A stretch of DNA of 64,000 nt from Nostoc sp. UHCC 0302 (GTDB lineage Bacteria; Cyanobacteriota; Cyanobacteriia; Cyanobacteriales; Nostocaceae): the NCBI RefSeq assembly GCF_038096175.1, contig NZ_CP151099.1, positions 1,552,501 through 1,616,500 of the forward strand. Direction: 5' to 3'. Shown here one piece after another: positions 1 through 8,985 of this stretch. The position numbers and the translations under genes are program-made. Below the pieces are notes generated by a model. That model ran no database searches. It was given only the letters and a program-made list of their open reading frames with translations, and was not told the origin of the DNA. Within the stretch, counting starts at the first letter, position 1. Each line of letters opens with the position of its first letter.

Positions 1-604
1 TCCCGCTCCACAGATTGTGGTAAGACAATAAGATTCTATATCTTATTGTTATGAAAAGCAGTATTACTTAATTGAGAGCAAGATTAGACCAAAAAACCAG
101 CATCAACTACGTCTTCAAAGGAAATTTTTAGATTATTGAATCCTAATTTATAATTTTTATTTAGCAGTGGTGCAGCCGGAAAAATAAAACACATGATGAA
201 TGATTCTAACAGGCTAGCGACTGTGCCAAGATTCTAAAGGTGAAAGTTGCTTAATCAACTAAATAGAGAAAATATTCTTGAGTGAGTACGATTTAATTAC
301 AGTTAATAACCCTTATATCTAACTTACTGATAAGCTTGTGCATTAATATTCCTGAAGTGCTATTAATGCAACGCTAACAAGAATCTTTAATCTTAAAAAG
401 TGTTGTATTTATATTTTTTTCTCCATGTAACTATTTTAGTTCTACAAGGTCAGTCTACTTATTTAACTAAAATCAAGTAAATATATGGAATAAAAATCAC
501 ATTTTTAGTATAATTTTAATTTCATGCTCTTTTAACCCAATTAACATTGTGTCTACTTTGAGCCAGAATAAACAAGAGACTTACTATTATATCCTTATAC
601 TACC
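1..604. other. Gene-free left edge
   Basis: No convincing coding frame is seen in this AT-rich stretch. It holds one perfect 9-bp hairpin (ACAATAAGA at 25-33 pairing with 41-49), which could end a gene lying outside the window, and presumably the promoter of the DUF4007 gene that begins at 605. No HIP1 site or recognisable operator was found here. Confidence 0.6.
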
Positions 605-1519
605 GTGATCCAAACTACTCTGAACTTTAAATATCTTGAAAATGCAGTAAATCCTGTATTTGCTAACCATGAAACTTTTCACCCTCGTTTTGGTTGGTTG
701 AAAAAAGGATTTGATACAGCCAAGAAAAATCCAGATATCTTCTCGCAGGATGATGCTCCTGTACGTTTAGGTGTTGGGAAAAATATGGTACGTGCTATTC
801 GTTATTGGTCTAGTGCATTCAAACTTCTTGATAAAAATAATTTACCAACAAAATTTGGGGAGAAACTTTTAGGAAATAATGGATGGGATGCTTATTTAGA
901 AGATCCGGCATCATTATGGTTATTACATTGGAATTTGTTAAAACCCACTTGTGAAGCAGCTGCTTGGTATTATATTTTTAATGTTTTTCGAGATTTGGAT
1001 TTTACAAAAGAAGATATTTTAGTGGGTCTGAAAGATTATATAAATAATTTCAATAAAACTATTGCTGAATCTTCTTTTATTAAAGATGTAAATTGTATTT
1101 TAAGAATGTATGCGACACAAGATTTAATGAGAGACAATAGCCCAGTCGAAGATTCTATTGATTGTCCTTTTAACGAACTGGGTTTAATTCGCCATTTTGG
1201 GAAAAATTATCAGTTTAAAATCGGTGCAAAAGCGAATTTACCTCCATCAGTTATAGTCGCTACTTGTTTAGAATATGCTAGTTGGGCAAGTCAGGGAAGA
1301 CAGACCATTAACATTCCCAGTTTACTTTATGATGAAGGTAGTCCGGGGATGGTCTTTAAACTGACGGAAAGTATTTTATGTGCAGCTATTGAGATAGTTT
1401 CTAAAGAATTTGATACGATAGTTCTTTCCGACACCGCCGGATTAATTCAGCTATCTTTCCCCGACAGCCCAGAGATATTAGCAGAAGAAATTTTAGATAA
1501 ATATTATAACTTTAAATAA
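605..1519 (+). CDS. DUF4007 family protein, defence-associated
   Basis: A 304-aa protein that opens with a GTG. Its N-terminal part (FHPRFGWLKKGF near residue 25, then a GVGKNMVRAIRYW segment near residue 57) is the signature I associate with DUF4007. The family is small, has no assigned enzymatic activity, and from memory is found next to large ATPases and DNA-sulfur (Dnd) genes in bacteria and archaea. No membrane segment or signal peptide is visible. The gene ends 2 bp before the giant ATPase at 1522, so the two are almost certainly co-transcribed. No good ribosome-binding site precedes the GTG, so the true start could be further in. Family call is fairly sure; role in antiphage defence is inferred from context. 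Confidence 0.8.
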   Translation: MIQTTLNFKYLENAVNPVFANHETFHPRFGWLKKGFDTAKKNPDIFSQDDAPVRLGVGKNMVRAIRYWSSAFKLLDKNNLPTKFGEKLLGNNGWDAYLEDPASLWLLHWNLLKPTCEAAAWYYIFNVFRDLDFTKEDILVGLKDYINNFNKTIAESSFIKDVNCILRMYATQDLMRDNSPVEDSIDCPFNELGLIRHFGKNYQFKIGAKANLPPSVIVATCLEYASWASQGRQTINIPSLLYDEGSPGMVFKLTESILCAAIEIVSKEFDTIVLSDTAGLIQLSFPDSPEILAEEILDKYYNFK

Positions 1520-1521
1520 TA

Positions 1522-4500
1522 ATGAAGGAAATTATGACTAACAAAAAGCTATCGCATTATTTCAGCCTCCAGCGCCGCTATTCTCGTTCTATTAACCTAG
1601 AAAGAGATTTAGATAGTGTGGAAGCTTTAGAGGGTTATATTCTGACTAAAAGAGCAATTGATTCTCTCTCACGGATCTTAAATAGTTTTAGTTCTGATGA
1701 AGGAAATAGAGCTTGGACATTAACCAGTGTTTATGGTACTGGAAAATCTGCTTTTGCTCATTATTTAATTTCGCTATGTGCTAATTCTCAAAACAAAATG
1801 CACTCTAAAGCTTTATCAATAGCTGAAGATAAATTAGGTAAAGATAGTGAGATTTATCAATTAATTCAAGACAAAATTAACTCGGTAGGATTAATGAGGG
1901 CTGTGGCTACGGGACAAAGAGAACCGATTAGTCATACCATTATCAGAGCTTTATTAACAGGTGTTGATACTTTTTGGACTGCTACCCAAAAAAATAAAAT
2001 CAATGTTGTTCGTCAGTTGGTAGATTTAGAAGCAGAAATTAATAATGGGGGAAAAATTGATGGTAAAGAGATTCCTAATTTGGTGTTAGAAGTTGCCAAT
2101 GAATCTAAAACTGGTATTTTACTTGTTATTGATGAACTGGGTAAGAATTTAGAGTATGCTGCTCATGCTCAAGGTGCTGAGGATTTATATCTTTTACAAC
2201 AATTAGCCGAATTACCAAAAGATAGCAAAGCTCCTATTTACATTTTAGGTATTTTACATCAAGCATTTGCAGAATATACTCAAAGATTAGCAACTTTTCA
2301 AAAAAACGAATGGGCAAAGATTCAAGGGCGATTTGAGGATATTGCTTTTACTGAATCGTCTGGACAAATGATGAGTCTAATTGGAGAAGTGATTGATTCG
2401 TCGGCAGCAGACAATATAAGCTGTGCTATTCGTAGTGACTCTGAGGAATGGAGTAAATATTTAGAACCAATAATTGTAGATGAAGAAATAACCGATCAAG
2501 TTATAAAAAAAGTTTATCCGCTACATCCCTTATCTGCGTTAGCTTTACCAACCCTCTGTCAACGGTATGCTCAAAATGACCGTTCTTTATTCACATTTTT
2601 AACAAGTGGTGAGCCTTTATCATTTCGTAATTTTTTAGAAGAAGTAACAGTTAAAAATAATAACTTACCAAGCCTTAAGTTAGATCGAGTTTATGACTAT
2701 TTTATTGAAGCTGCGGGAATGGGTTTAGCCTCTCGCCCTAATTTGCAAAGATGGGTAGAAATTCAAGATTTAATTAATGATGCTAAACGCTTAGAAGAAG
2801 ATAGTCTGAGGGTACTAAAAACTATTGGGATGTTGAACCTGATTACAGTGACGGGTTCGATGAGGGCGACAAGAACTTTAGTATCTTTAGCAATGTGCGA
2901 TCGCCCCTCAGAAACACAAATTAATTATTGGCAACAAATTATTGATAAACTACTAAAACAAAATCTAATTACTCATCGCCGTCAATTGGATGAATTGCGG
3001 ATTTGGCAAGGTTCTGATTTTAATGTTGATAGTGAGTTAAGTACATATATAGAACAAGAGCGATCGCCTTTAGTTAAACTGCTATCTCTCCAGCGTCCTT
3101 TAAGACCAATAGTAGCCCAACGTCATAGTTATCAGACGGGGACTTTACGTTATTTTGAACGGCATTATTTAGATAATTCCCAAGATTTGAATCAATTACG
3201 TTGTAGTAGTGTAGATGCAGATGGTTTTGTTGGGTATTGGGTAGATGACGAAATGCCTAGTGGTTCGACTGCGCTCACCACAAGTTCTGTTCCTTCCACA
3301 ACTAGCGATGGTAAACCATTAGTTATTTTGAGTGCAATTAACTTAGATATTTTGCGAATTCGTACTCTAGAATTTGTAGCTTTAAATAATATCAAAAAAA
3401 CAGCCAAAGAGTTACAAACTGATGGAGTAGCGAGAAAAGAGGTAAATTATCGTTTACAAGAAGCTGAAGAATTTTTAGATGAAACTCTCAATCAGTCATT
3501 TAGTATAGGTGTAAATCAGCAATGTTGGATTCAAGGGCAAGTCGAAATACTCAATAACATTACTGACTTTAATAGTAAGCTTTCTGATATTTGCGATCGC
3601 GTTTATCATCGCAGTGCAATTTTGTGGAATGAATTAATTAACCGTCGAGATTTAACCTCTCAAGGGGCAAAGGCTAGACGAGAATTAATTCAGGCAATGT
3701 TGGAACATCAAAATGAAGAAAGATTAGCTTTAGAGGGTTATGGCCCTGAAGTTAGTATGTATTATTCTCTGTTAGAAGAAACAGGGATTTATCGCCAAGA
3801 AGATAATTATTGGGATTTTTATCCACCATTAGAAAATTCGGGTTTGAATTATCTGTGGGAAGCGGTTGAGAATTTTTGTTTAGCAGCAACAGAAACAAGC
3901 CAAACTTTTGATTTACTTTATCAACATTTAGCAGCACCTCCCTACGGTGTAAAACAAGGTGCAGTACCAGTTATTTTAGCGGCGGTACTGTTGTATCATG
4001 CTGATGATTTGGGGCTTTATCAAGACGGTACATTTATTCCTGTATTAGGAACAGAACATTTTGAATTATTAGTTAAATATCCTGAACGCTTTGCAGTTAA
4101 GTATTTTGCAGTAGTCGGATTAAGAGCAGAAGTTTTCAAAGAATTAGAAGCAATTTTACGCAATCCTCAGTTAAAAAAATTGGGTAAAGTTCGTAATGCC
4201 ACTCTGTTAACGGTAGTTACTCCTCTTTATCAATTTGTTAATAAACTGCCTAAATATACTCAAAAAACCCGACGGTTAGCAGATGAACCAAGAGCAATTT
4301 TAAAGGCATTAAAAACTACTGTTGAACCTGATGAATTGTTGTTTAAAGCTTTACCAGCAGCTTGTAATTTACCCTCTATCGGCACTGAAGCCGAGGATGA
4401 TGGTATCACTGCGAAAACTTTACGCACTAAGTTAGTTCATGCCCTCAGAGAGATTCATACAGCTTACGATCGCTTATTGAGTGATTGTCAAAAACTGATT

Positions 4501-5052
4501 TATGAAGGCTTTGGTGTCAGAAGTAAGGAAACAAAACTCAGAGAAGATTTGCGGGTAAGGGCGAATTATTTAGCCGGAAAATGTATTGAATCCTCACTAA
4601 AACGCTTTATTCGAGCAGCATCCGATGAAACTGCAAGTGATTCTCAGTGGTTGGAAGCTTTGGTGATGATTGTTGCGGATAAACCTGCTGAATCATGGAC
4701 GGATGATGATGCCACTACATTTGAGATGAAATTAGCGGATTTGGTGCGACGGTTTAAGAATCTGGAAGCTTTGCAAAAGGAAGTAGCCGCCAAGGGAGAA
4801 GGTTTTGAAGCCCGACGAATTACAATGACTCGTCCCGATGGGCAAGAAATCAATCGAATGCTATGGGTGGATCATGGGAGAGAATCGCAGGTTGAACAGA
4901 TTGTTGACGAATTTTTGGCTAAATTACCTGACGATCAGCAGTTACGACAAGCGGTTTTGGCAAAGTTGAGTGAACGGATTTTAAATGCTGATTTGCCAGA
5001 GACGGTTATTCAGATAGATGAAAAGCGAGCTGATGAGAAGAACTTCGGTTAA
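1522..5052 (+). CDS. Giant P-loop ATPase of a defence system
   Basis: A 1176-aa protein with a Walker A motif near residues 69-77 (SVYGTGKSA) and a Walker B near 200-205 (LLVIDE followed by LG), so an AAA/STAND-like NTPase at the N terminus. The remaining ~900 residues are helical with no motif I recognise. It is tightly coupled to the DUF4007 gene (2-bp gap), and the pair is likely one functional unit of a DNA-modification-linked restriction system. Residues about 578-597 (3255-3310) read as a low-complexity Ser/Thr-rich insert; the DNA there matches a common Nostoc intergenic repeat (TGGTTCGACTGCGCTCACCA), inserted without breaking the frame. The start could also be the ATG five codons downstream. 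Biochemical role is unproven. Confidence 0.8.
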   Translation: MKEIMTNKKLSHYFSLQRRYSRSINLERDLDSVEALEGYILTKRAIDSLSRILNSFSSDEGNRAWTLTSVYGTGKSAFAHYLISLCANSQNKMHSKALSIAEDKLGKDSEIYQLIQDKINSVGLMRAVATGQREPISHTIIRALLTGVDTFWTATQKNKINVVRQLVDLEAEINNGGKIDGKEIPNLVLEVANESKTGILLVIDELGKNLEYAAHAQGAEDLYLLQQLAELPKDSKAPIYILGILHQAFAEYTQRLATFQKNEWAKIQGRFEDIAFTESSGQMMSLIGEVIDSSAADNISCAIRSDSEEWSKYLEPIIVDEEITDQVIKKVYPLHPLSALALPTLCQRYAQNDRSLFTFLTSGEPLSFRNFLEEVTVKNNNLPSLKLDRVYDYFIEAAGMGLASRPNLQRWVEIQDLINDAKRLEEDSLRVLKTIGMLNLITVTGSMRATRTLVSLAMCDRPSETQINYWQQIIDKLLKQNLITHRRQLDELRIWQGSDFNVDSELSTYIEQERSPLVKLLSLQRPLRPIVAQRHSYQTGTLRYFERHYLDNSQDLNQLRCSSVDADGFVGYWVDDEMPSGSTALTTSSVPSTTSDGKPLVILSAINLDILRIRTLEFVALNNIKKTAKELQTDGVARKEVNYRLQEAEEFLDETLNQSFSIGVNQQCWIQGQVEILNNITDFNSKLSDICDRVYHRSAILWNELINRRDLTSQGAKARRELIQAMLEHQNEERLALEGYGPEVSMYYSLLEETGIYRQEDNYWDFYPPLENSGLNYLWEAVENFCLAATETSQTFDLLYQHLAAPPYGVKQGAVPVILAAVLLYHADDLGLYQDGTFIPVLGTEHFELLVKYPERFAVKYFAVVGLRAEVFKELEAILRNPQLKKLGKVRNATLLTVVTPLYQFVNKLPKYTQKTRRLADEPRAILKALKTTVEPDELLFKALPAACNLPSIGTEAEDDGITAKTLRTKLVHALREIHTAYDRLLSDCQKLIYEGFGVRSKETKLREDLRVRANYLAGKCIESSLKRFIRAASDETASDSQWLEALVMIVADKPAESWTDDDATTFEMKLADLVRRFKNLEALQKEVAAKGEGFEARRITMTRPDGQEINRMLWVDHGRESQVEQIVDEFLAKLPDDQQLRQAVLAKLSERILNADLPETVIQIDEKRADEKNFG

Positions 5053-5062
5053 AAGAAGCATT

Positions 5063-5413
5063 ATGATGGGGAAGGAGAACCTAGTACCAGTATTTATGAA
5101 TCTTCTAGCCGTCACAAGTTTTAATAGGCTGTCTCTTCATGTTCTGGTTGAACAGGCTCAGTCGGGACTTTTTATCGCATCAGTCCCAGAGTTGCCTAAT
5201 TGTACAGCTGAAGCCCAAACCCGTTTAGATGCGATCGCAGCTGTACAGGAGCAAATTAAAGCTAGACTGGCAAATATTGAGGTGCTGACCCTAGAAGTGG
5301 TGAATAATCCTTGGACAGATTTTATTGGGATGTTTGAGGGAGATAAAGAGTTTGCGGATCTGGCTCAGGAACTGCGTACTGAGCGCGAGTTAGATGTAAA
5401 TAGCACTGTATGA
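5063..5413 (+). CDS. HicB/VapB-like antitoxin partner of a PIN toxin
   Basis: About 116 aa from the ATG at 5063; an upstream in-frame start at 5018 would overlap the ATPase gene. Residues in the middle (GLFIASVPELPNC and a following helix with LDAIAAVQEQIKARL) have the HicB-type fold signature, and the C-terminal tail (NPWTDFIGMFEGD then DFADL-like residues) resembles the toxin-binding tails of antitoxins that precede VapC genes in cyanobacteria. The stop overlaps the start of the PIN gene by 4 bp, the usual arrangement in type II toxin-antitoxin operons. The antitoxin is expected to bind and inhibit the toxin and to repress the operon. Start choice is uncertain because the upstream Shine-Dalgarno sequence is weak. 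Confidence 0.7.
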   Translation: MMGKENLVPVFMNLLAVTSFNRLSLHVLVEQAQSGLFIASVPELPNCTAEAQTRLDAIAAVQEQIKARLANIEVLTLEVVNNPWTDFIGMFEGDKEFADLAQELRTERELDVNSTV

Positions 5414-5847
5414 GCCTTTGGCTGTTAGATACAGATCATGTGTCGCTGTTATTAGAACGACATCCACAAGTGAGCCGTCGAGTTGCAGAGGTGGGAGCAG
5501 AGGTAGCGATTTCCATCGTGACGGTTCAGGAATTGTTTAATGGTTGGGTAGTACGAATCAACAATGCGCGGGAAGTTGAAGATGTTGTGCGACTATATGG
5601 CAAGTTAAACCGGACAGTTGCTTTATTCGGACGAGTGAGGGTATTAGATTTTGATGAAAAAGCAGGCCAAAGGTTTCAGCGATTGCTAAATGAAAATCCA
5701 ACTTTATCAAAACAGCGATTGCAGAAGGATATGCGAATTTCAGCAATTGCCTTGAGCAATGATGCAGTTGTAGTGACGCGAAACTATCGGGATTTTTCTC
5801 AAGTACCTTCTTTAAAGATTGAGGATTGGTCACAACAAGATAAATGA
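5410..5847 (+). CDS. VapC-like PIN-domain ribonuclease toxin
   Basis: A 145-aa single-domain PIN protein. The acidic residues that bind metal are visible: Asp7 (LLDTDH), Glu41 (VTVQELFNG), Asp107 (KDMRIS) and the C-terminal TRNYRDF element with Asp128. PIN toxins of this family cleave RNA, often tRNA, when released from their antitoxin. The length is normal and no catalytic residue is lost, so the toxin is probably active. It overlaps the antitoxin by 4 bp and follows the giant ATPase gene, so it could act as an addiction or abortive-infection module for the surrounding island. Confidence 0.85.
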   Translation: MSLWLLDTDHVSLLLERHPQVSRRVAEVGAEVAISIVTVQELFNGWVVRINNAREVEDVVRLYGKLNRTVALFGRVRVLDFDEKAGQRFQRLLNENPTLSKQRLQKDMRISAIALSNDAVVVTRNYRDFSQVPSLKIEDWSQQDK

Positions 5848-5911
5848 AGTCTCTGTGCGTGCTATTTAAATAATAAAGAATTGGCGCGATCGCACCAACT
5901 CCTTACACTTT

Positions 5912-6820
5912 TTATCCTTGTTGTTGATTTAACCAAGCATCTAAATCAGCAACATTAGAAAAGTCTAGTAATGCTTCTCCTAGATTTTCTAATTGTTCAA
6001 TCGATAATCCTTTAATTCGCTCGATTAATGATTCACTAATTTCCCCAACACGGCGATTGAGCAGACGTATAATTAAATGTTGTTCTCCTTGCTGTCTTCC
6101 TTCCTGTCTTCCCTCTTGTTTGGCTTGTTCCCTATCTCTTTGATAAAGTGGTTCTAATCGCATAACTAACTCCCTATCATCTGCTTCTAATTCTTGATTT
6201 ACTCTCAAGTTTTCGCGCAAGTTGTAAACTAATTCCAGGGTTGCTTTTTGGTATGGATGATTTAATGGTAACGCTTGCAATTCGATAATTGCCTGTGACT
6301 GTACGCTTCCCCTACCCAAAAGCCTCAACCATAACGTTTCCGGTATCTGTGGTAATTGATGTATCGCTACAATTGCTGTCCGCAAAGCATCTGCGAGAAA
6401 ATGTACTCCTGATAACCAACCTTCTTTTTGCATAGTTCCAAAGCTAGACAATCTAGTTTCAGATACTGTTGGAGTAAGAACCCACAATTTGGGAATTCCT
6501 GAGTCCTGAAGTTTGGTTTTATTAGCTTTAGCTTCTCGTCGTAAAAGAGCCTTGACTTCTAATAATTTGAGAATACAGTCGCATATTTCATCGGTAGAAG
6601 CTGGATTGCGGAAGGGTTCTATGAGTGCAGGGTTTTCAGCAAATCTTCCTAATAAACCCAGTATTTGTAAATTAGAGCTTTGCTGTTTGTCAGGAGTGAA
6701 GAAAACATCTATTTCTTTAATCTCTCCTGAGACTTTTTCTGATGACTTGACTTCTCCGTAATCTTTTAGCAATTCCTCAAGATAGTCTTTGGCAAATTTA
6801 TCATGTATGAAACGTGTCAT
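5912..6820 (-). CDS. Rpn-family nuclease-like protein with DUF4351 C terminus
   Basis: A 302-aa protein of the kind often annotated as a putative transposase or DUF4351 protein in cyanobacteria. The N-terminal part (FAKDYLEELLKDYG, then EIDVFFTP near residue 38) matches the Rpn/PD-(D/E)XK-like nuclease fold, and the C terminus (GEISESLIERIKGLSIEQLENLGEALLDF) is the DUF4351 helix pair. A charged Gln/Glu/Arg-rich linker (KQEGRQEGRQQGEQ) joins them, typical of the family. Members are abundant in Nostoc and are associated with recombination and genome plasticity. It points against the defence genes around it and looks like an insertion into the island. Confidence 0.8.
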   Translation of the reverse strand: MTRFIHDKFAKDYLEELLKDYGEVKSSEKVSGEIKEIDVFFTPDKQQSSNLQILGLLGRFAENPALIEPFRNPASTDEICDCILKLLEVKALLRREAKANKTKLQDSGIPKLWVLTPTVSETRLSSFGTMQKEGWLSGVHFLADALRTAIVAIHQLPQIPETLWLRLLGRGSVQSQAIIELQALPLNHPYQKATLELVYNLRENLRVNQELEADDRELVMRLEPLYQRDREQAKQEGRQEGRQQGEQHLIIRLLNRRVGEISESLIERIKGLSIEQLENLGEALLDFSNVADLDAWLNQQQG

Positions 6821-6930
6821 TCAATTAGTTCTCTAGTTATTTAAATTATTAAGAGTCGGTGCAATGCGCGATGCCTTTGGCGGGCGTAGCCATTGCCCCA
6901 ACTCCCTACACCTTTTATTTCCTAGACTTG

Positions 6931-7152
6931 CTATCTAATTAATACGCTCACTACATCGCCTGATTTACCTAAGCTACCTGCTTTTACAGGTTTAGACCAA
7001 GAGCCTATTTCTGCATAACCTGTAGTATGCAAGCGATAGATAGTATTTTTCACTACATTAGGACTACCAACTAGCAGGTGTTTTATCTTTTCTCTACTTA
7101 CCTGGACTTGATTGCTGCTGTTATCTTCTAATGTCACAAATTCTTCTGCCAT
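6931..7152 (-). CDS. Small conserved-looking protein of unknown function
   Basis: 73 aa if translation starts at the ATG at 7152; a longer frame extends 15 codons upstream. The sequence begins MAEEFVTLEDN and ends GKSGDVVSVLIR. No catalytic motif, membrane segment or signal peptide is visible; a short helical stretch (VSREKIKHLLVGS) followed by beta-rich residues would suit a small DNA-binding or structural fold, but this is only an impression. It is read divergently from the XRE-HNH gene together with the 90-aa gene upstream of it. I do not recognise it. Confidence 0.5.
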   Translation of the reverse strand: MAEEFVTLEDNSSNQVQVSREKIKHLLVGSPNVVKNTIYRLHTTGYAEIGSWSKPVKAGSLGKSGDVVSVLIR

Positions 7153-7226
7153 AACGCACCTGTTTAATATTACAAAGTAGGATTCGTCACAAACCAAACA
7201 ATTAAATTAAGGATTTTTGTATAGTC

Positions 7227-7499
7227 TTACAAATCCCAGTATTGAGAATTAAAACCAAAAGCAGAGTTAAGATCGTGAACTTCAGAAGCCCAAGCAGTCA
7301 ATCGAGATGAGATTCTATATCTAACTTCTGTGTCATAGACTTCACCATACTTTTTTGAAAGTTCTTGAATTTTTTGATGAAGTTGCTCACGTACTTTTGG
7401 TAAAGGTTGGTTAGAAAGAGCCTGTTTAATGTCTTGCATCATCTGAGAAACGGCTATATTCCCATCCTCATCGAACATTTGCCAATCTTCTACTTGCAT
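7227..7499 (-). CDS. Small helical protein of unknown function
   Basis: 90 aa, starting MQVEDWQMFDEDGN. The middle is predicted helical and rich in Gln, Lys and Glu (KQALSNQPLPKVREQLHQK), with no motif I can assign. It shares an intergenic region of about 110 bp with the divergent XRE-HNH gene, and that region carries two palindromic operator-like sequences. The gene may therefore be controlled by the same XRE regulator. It probably forms a transcription unit with the 73-aa gene downstream. Confidence 0.5.
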   Translation of the reverse strand: MQVEDWQMFDEDGNIAVSQMMQDIKQALSNQPLPKVREQLHQKIQELSKKYGEVYDTEVRYRISSRLTAWASEVHDLNSAFGFNSQYWDL

Positions 7500-7525
7500 A
7501 GTCTTAAGTTTTTTCTACAACCTTA

Positions 7526-7576
7526 GTTATCATATATGATAACAAAATGCAAGAATAAGTTATCATAAATGTTAAC
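7526..7576. promoter_or_regulatory. Twin operator-like palindromes
   Basis: GTTATCATATATGATAAC at 7526-7543 is a perfect 18-bp palindrome. A second, imperfect copy (GTTATCATAAATGTTAAC) lies at 7559-7576. Their starts are 33 bp apart, about three helical turns, so two repressor dimers could bind the same face of the DNA. They sit between divergent genes, just upstream of a gene whose N terminus is an XRE-type helix-turn-helix, which makes autoregulation the simplest reading. Binding itself is inferred. Confidence 0.65.
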
Positions 7577-7611
7577 AAAGTTCTGCTCCCTGACCTGTGA
7601 TAATAGAAATT

Positions 7612-8985
7612 ATGGGAAAAGCAGGACAAGCGCTCAGACAGGTTTTAGGGTCGTACAACATCAGCCAAAGCCAACTGGCGACAGGTTTAGGTGTTGATCG
7701 TCCGATTGTCTTCCGTTGGTATCACGAAAAAATTGACCCCACGGCTGAAACTGTTGCAGACATTGTTAAAGCATTAAATAAGATTAATAAATCAGCAGCA
7801 AATGATTTCATTCAAATATATTTAGGGGATTTAACATTATCTAAAAATAAAATTATGACTCAAAATTTACCACTATCAGATAAAGTTAATGTTACAGGTT
7901 TAGCACAAATATTTAACGATACAACTAACTCTTACAAATACCTTTATTTTTTATCATTATTAGATATTGTAAAAAGAAGAAGATTCGACACTCTATCGCC
8001 TATTAGCTTCCGAGAGATTATTGTTGAGATGTTAGCTAATGCTTGGTATCCTCATAACTATTTTAAACTGTCTTTTGGAACACAAGACCAAATTGCTAAT
8101 AAATTAAATGCTCTTGAGCTAGAAATTACAGAACCAATTTTAAAGTTTAGAGATACAGATAAAAAACTTTTACGTAATACTATTAATAATCAAAATATTG
8201 ATGATACTGTTATTTCTATTAATCGCTATGTTTCTTATCGTTTAATTCGTCCTTTATTTGCTCAAGAAACTAGAGGATTAAAAGATTATGATGTTAATCA
8301 AGCTATAATTAATCTAGCTAATAATCAATTTGATAGTAAGAAGCCTTTATACTGTTTTAACGCTGAAGACCAGAAAAATTGTAACGCAATTATTTTACAT
8401 CCAGATTGGATTCAGTATTTAGAGGAAAATTACACAATAGTTAGAGGCTGGGCATCTTGGGAATGGTTAAATTATATGCAGCAAAGAAACCCCAGCACTC
8501 CTAATGTGGTTAACAAATTATTTATGCCGCAAGAAAGAGATTCTTTAGACAATCAAAAAAAATATTGGAAAACTATTTTAGAATATCAAGATATTGAATG
8601 TATTTATTCTAAAGTTAAATTGGATAAGGATGAGATTTCATTAGATCATTATCTGCCTTGGTCATTTGTGGCTCACGATCAATTATGGAATTTAATTCCC
8701 ACTACAAAATCTGTTAATTCTTCCAAGTCTAATAATTTACCAGATGAGGACTATTTTAAAGCTTTTGTAGAATTGCAACATATAGGTTTAAATATTGCCT
8801 ATGCAAATATTTCTAGAAATCAATGGTTAAAATATACTGAGTCATTTGTATCGGAATTAAAAGTTAGTCAAACTGAGGATTTATTAAATTTAGAAGTTTT
8901 GAGCAAGGCTTATAAAATAACAACCCTACCTTTAATTTCCTTAGCAACTATGCAAGGTTTTAGTGCTAATTGGGTTTACGCCTAA
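7612..8985 (+). CDS. XRE helix-turn-helix / HNH endonuclease fusion
   Basis: 457 aa from the ATG at 7612 (a GTG at 7597 is an alternative). Residues about 5-70 form an XRE-type helix-turn-helix (NISQSQLATGLGVDRPIVFRW). After a linker, an internal Met at about residue 82 (7855) begins what looks like a separate protein that ends with an HNH nuclease domain around residues 325-385: IECIYSK, LDHYLPWSFVAHDQLWNLIP and NSSKSNNLP carry the expected His/Asn pattern. HNH domains cut DNA and are common in restriction systems. The fusion of a regulator to a nuclease in one frame is unusual and may be a joining of two genes. Its last 16 bp overlap the truncated helicase, and the C terminus appears to sit on a recombination junction. 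Confidence 0.75.
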   Translation: MGKAGQALRQVLGSYNISQSQLATGLGVDRPIVFRWYHEKIDPTAETVADIVKALNKINKSAANDFIQIYLGDLTLSKNKIMTQNLPLSDKVNVTGLAQIFNDTTNSYKYLYFLSLLDIVKRRRFDTLSPISFREIIVEMLANAWYPHNYFKLSFGTQDQIANKLNALELEITEPILKFRDTDKKLLRNTINNQNIDDTVISINRYVSYRLIRPLFAQETRGLKDYDVNQAIINLANNQFDSKKPLYCFNAEDQKNCNAIILHPDWIQYLEENYTIVRGWASWEWLNYMQQRNPSTPNVVNKLFMPQERDSLDNQKKYWKTILEYQDIECIYSKVKLDKDEISLDHYLPWSFVAHDQLWNLIPTTKSVNSSKSNNLPDEDYFKAFVELQHIGLNIAYANISRNQWLKYTESFVSELKVSQTEDLLNLEVLSKAYKITTLPLISLATMQGFSANWVYA

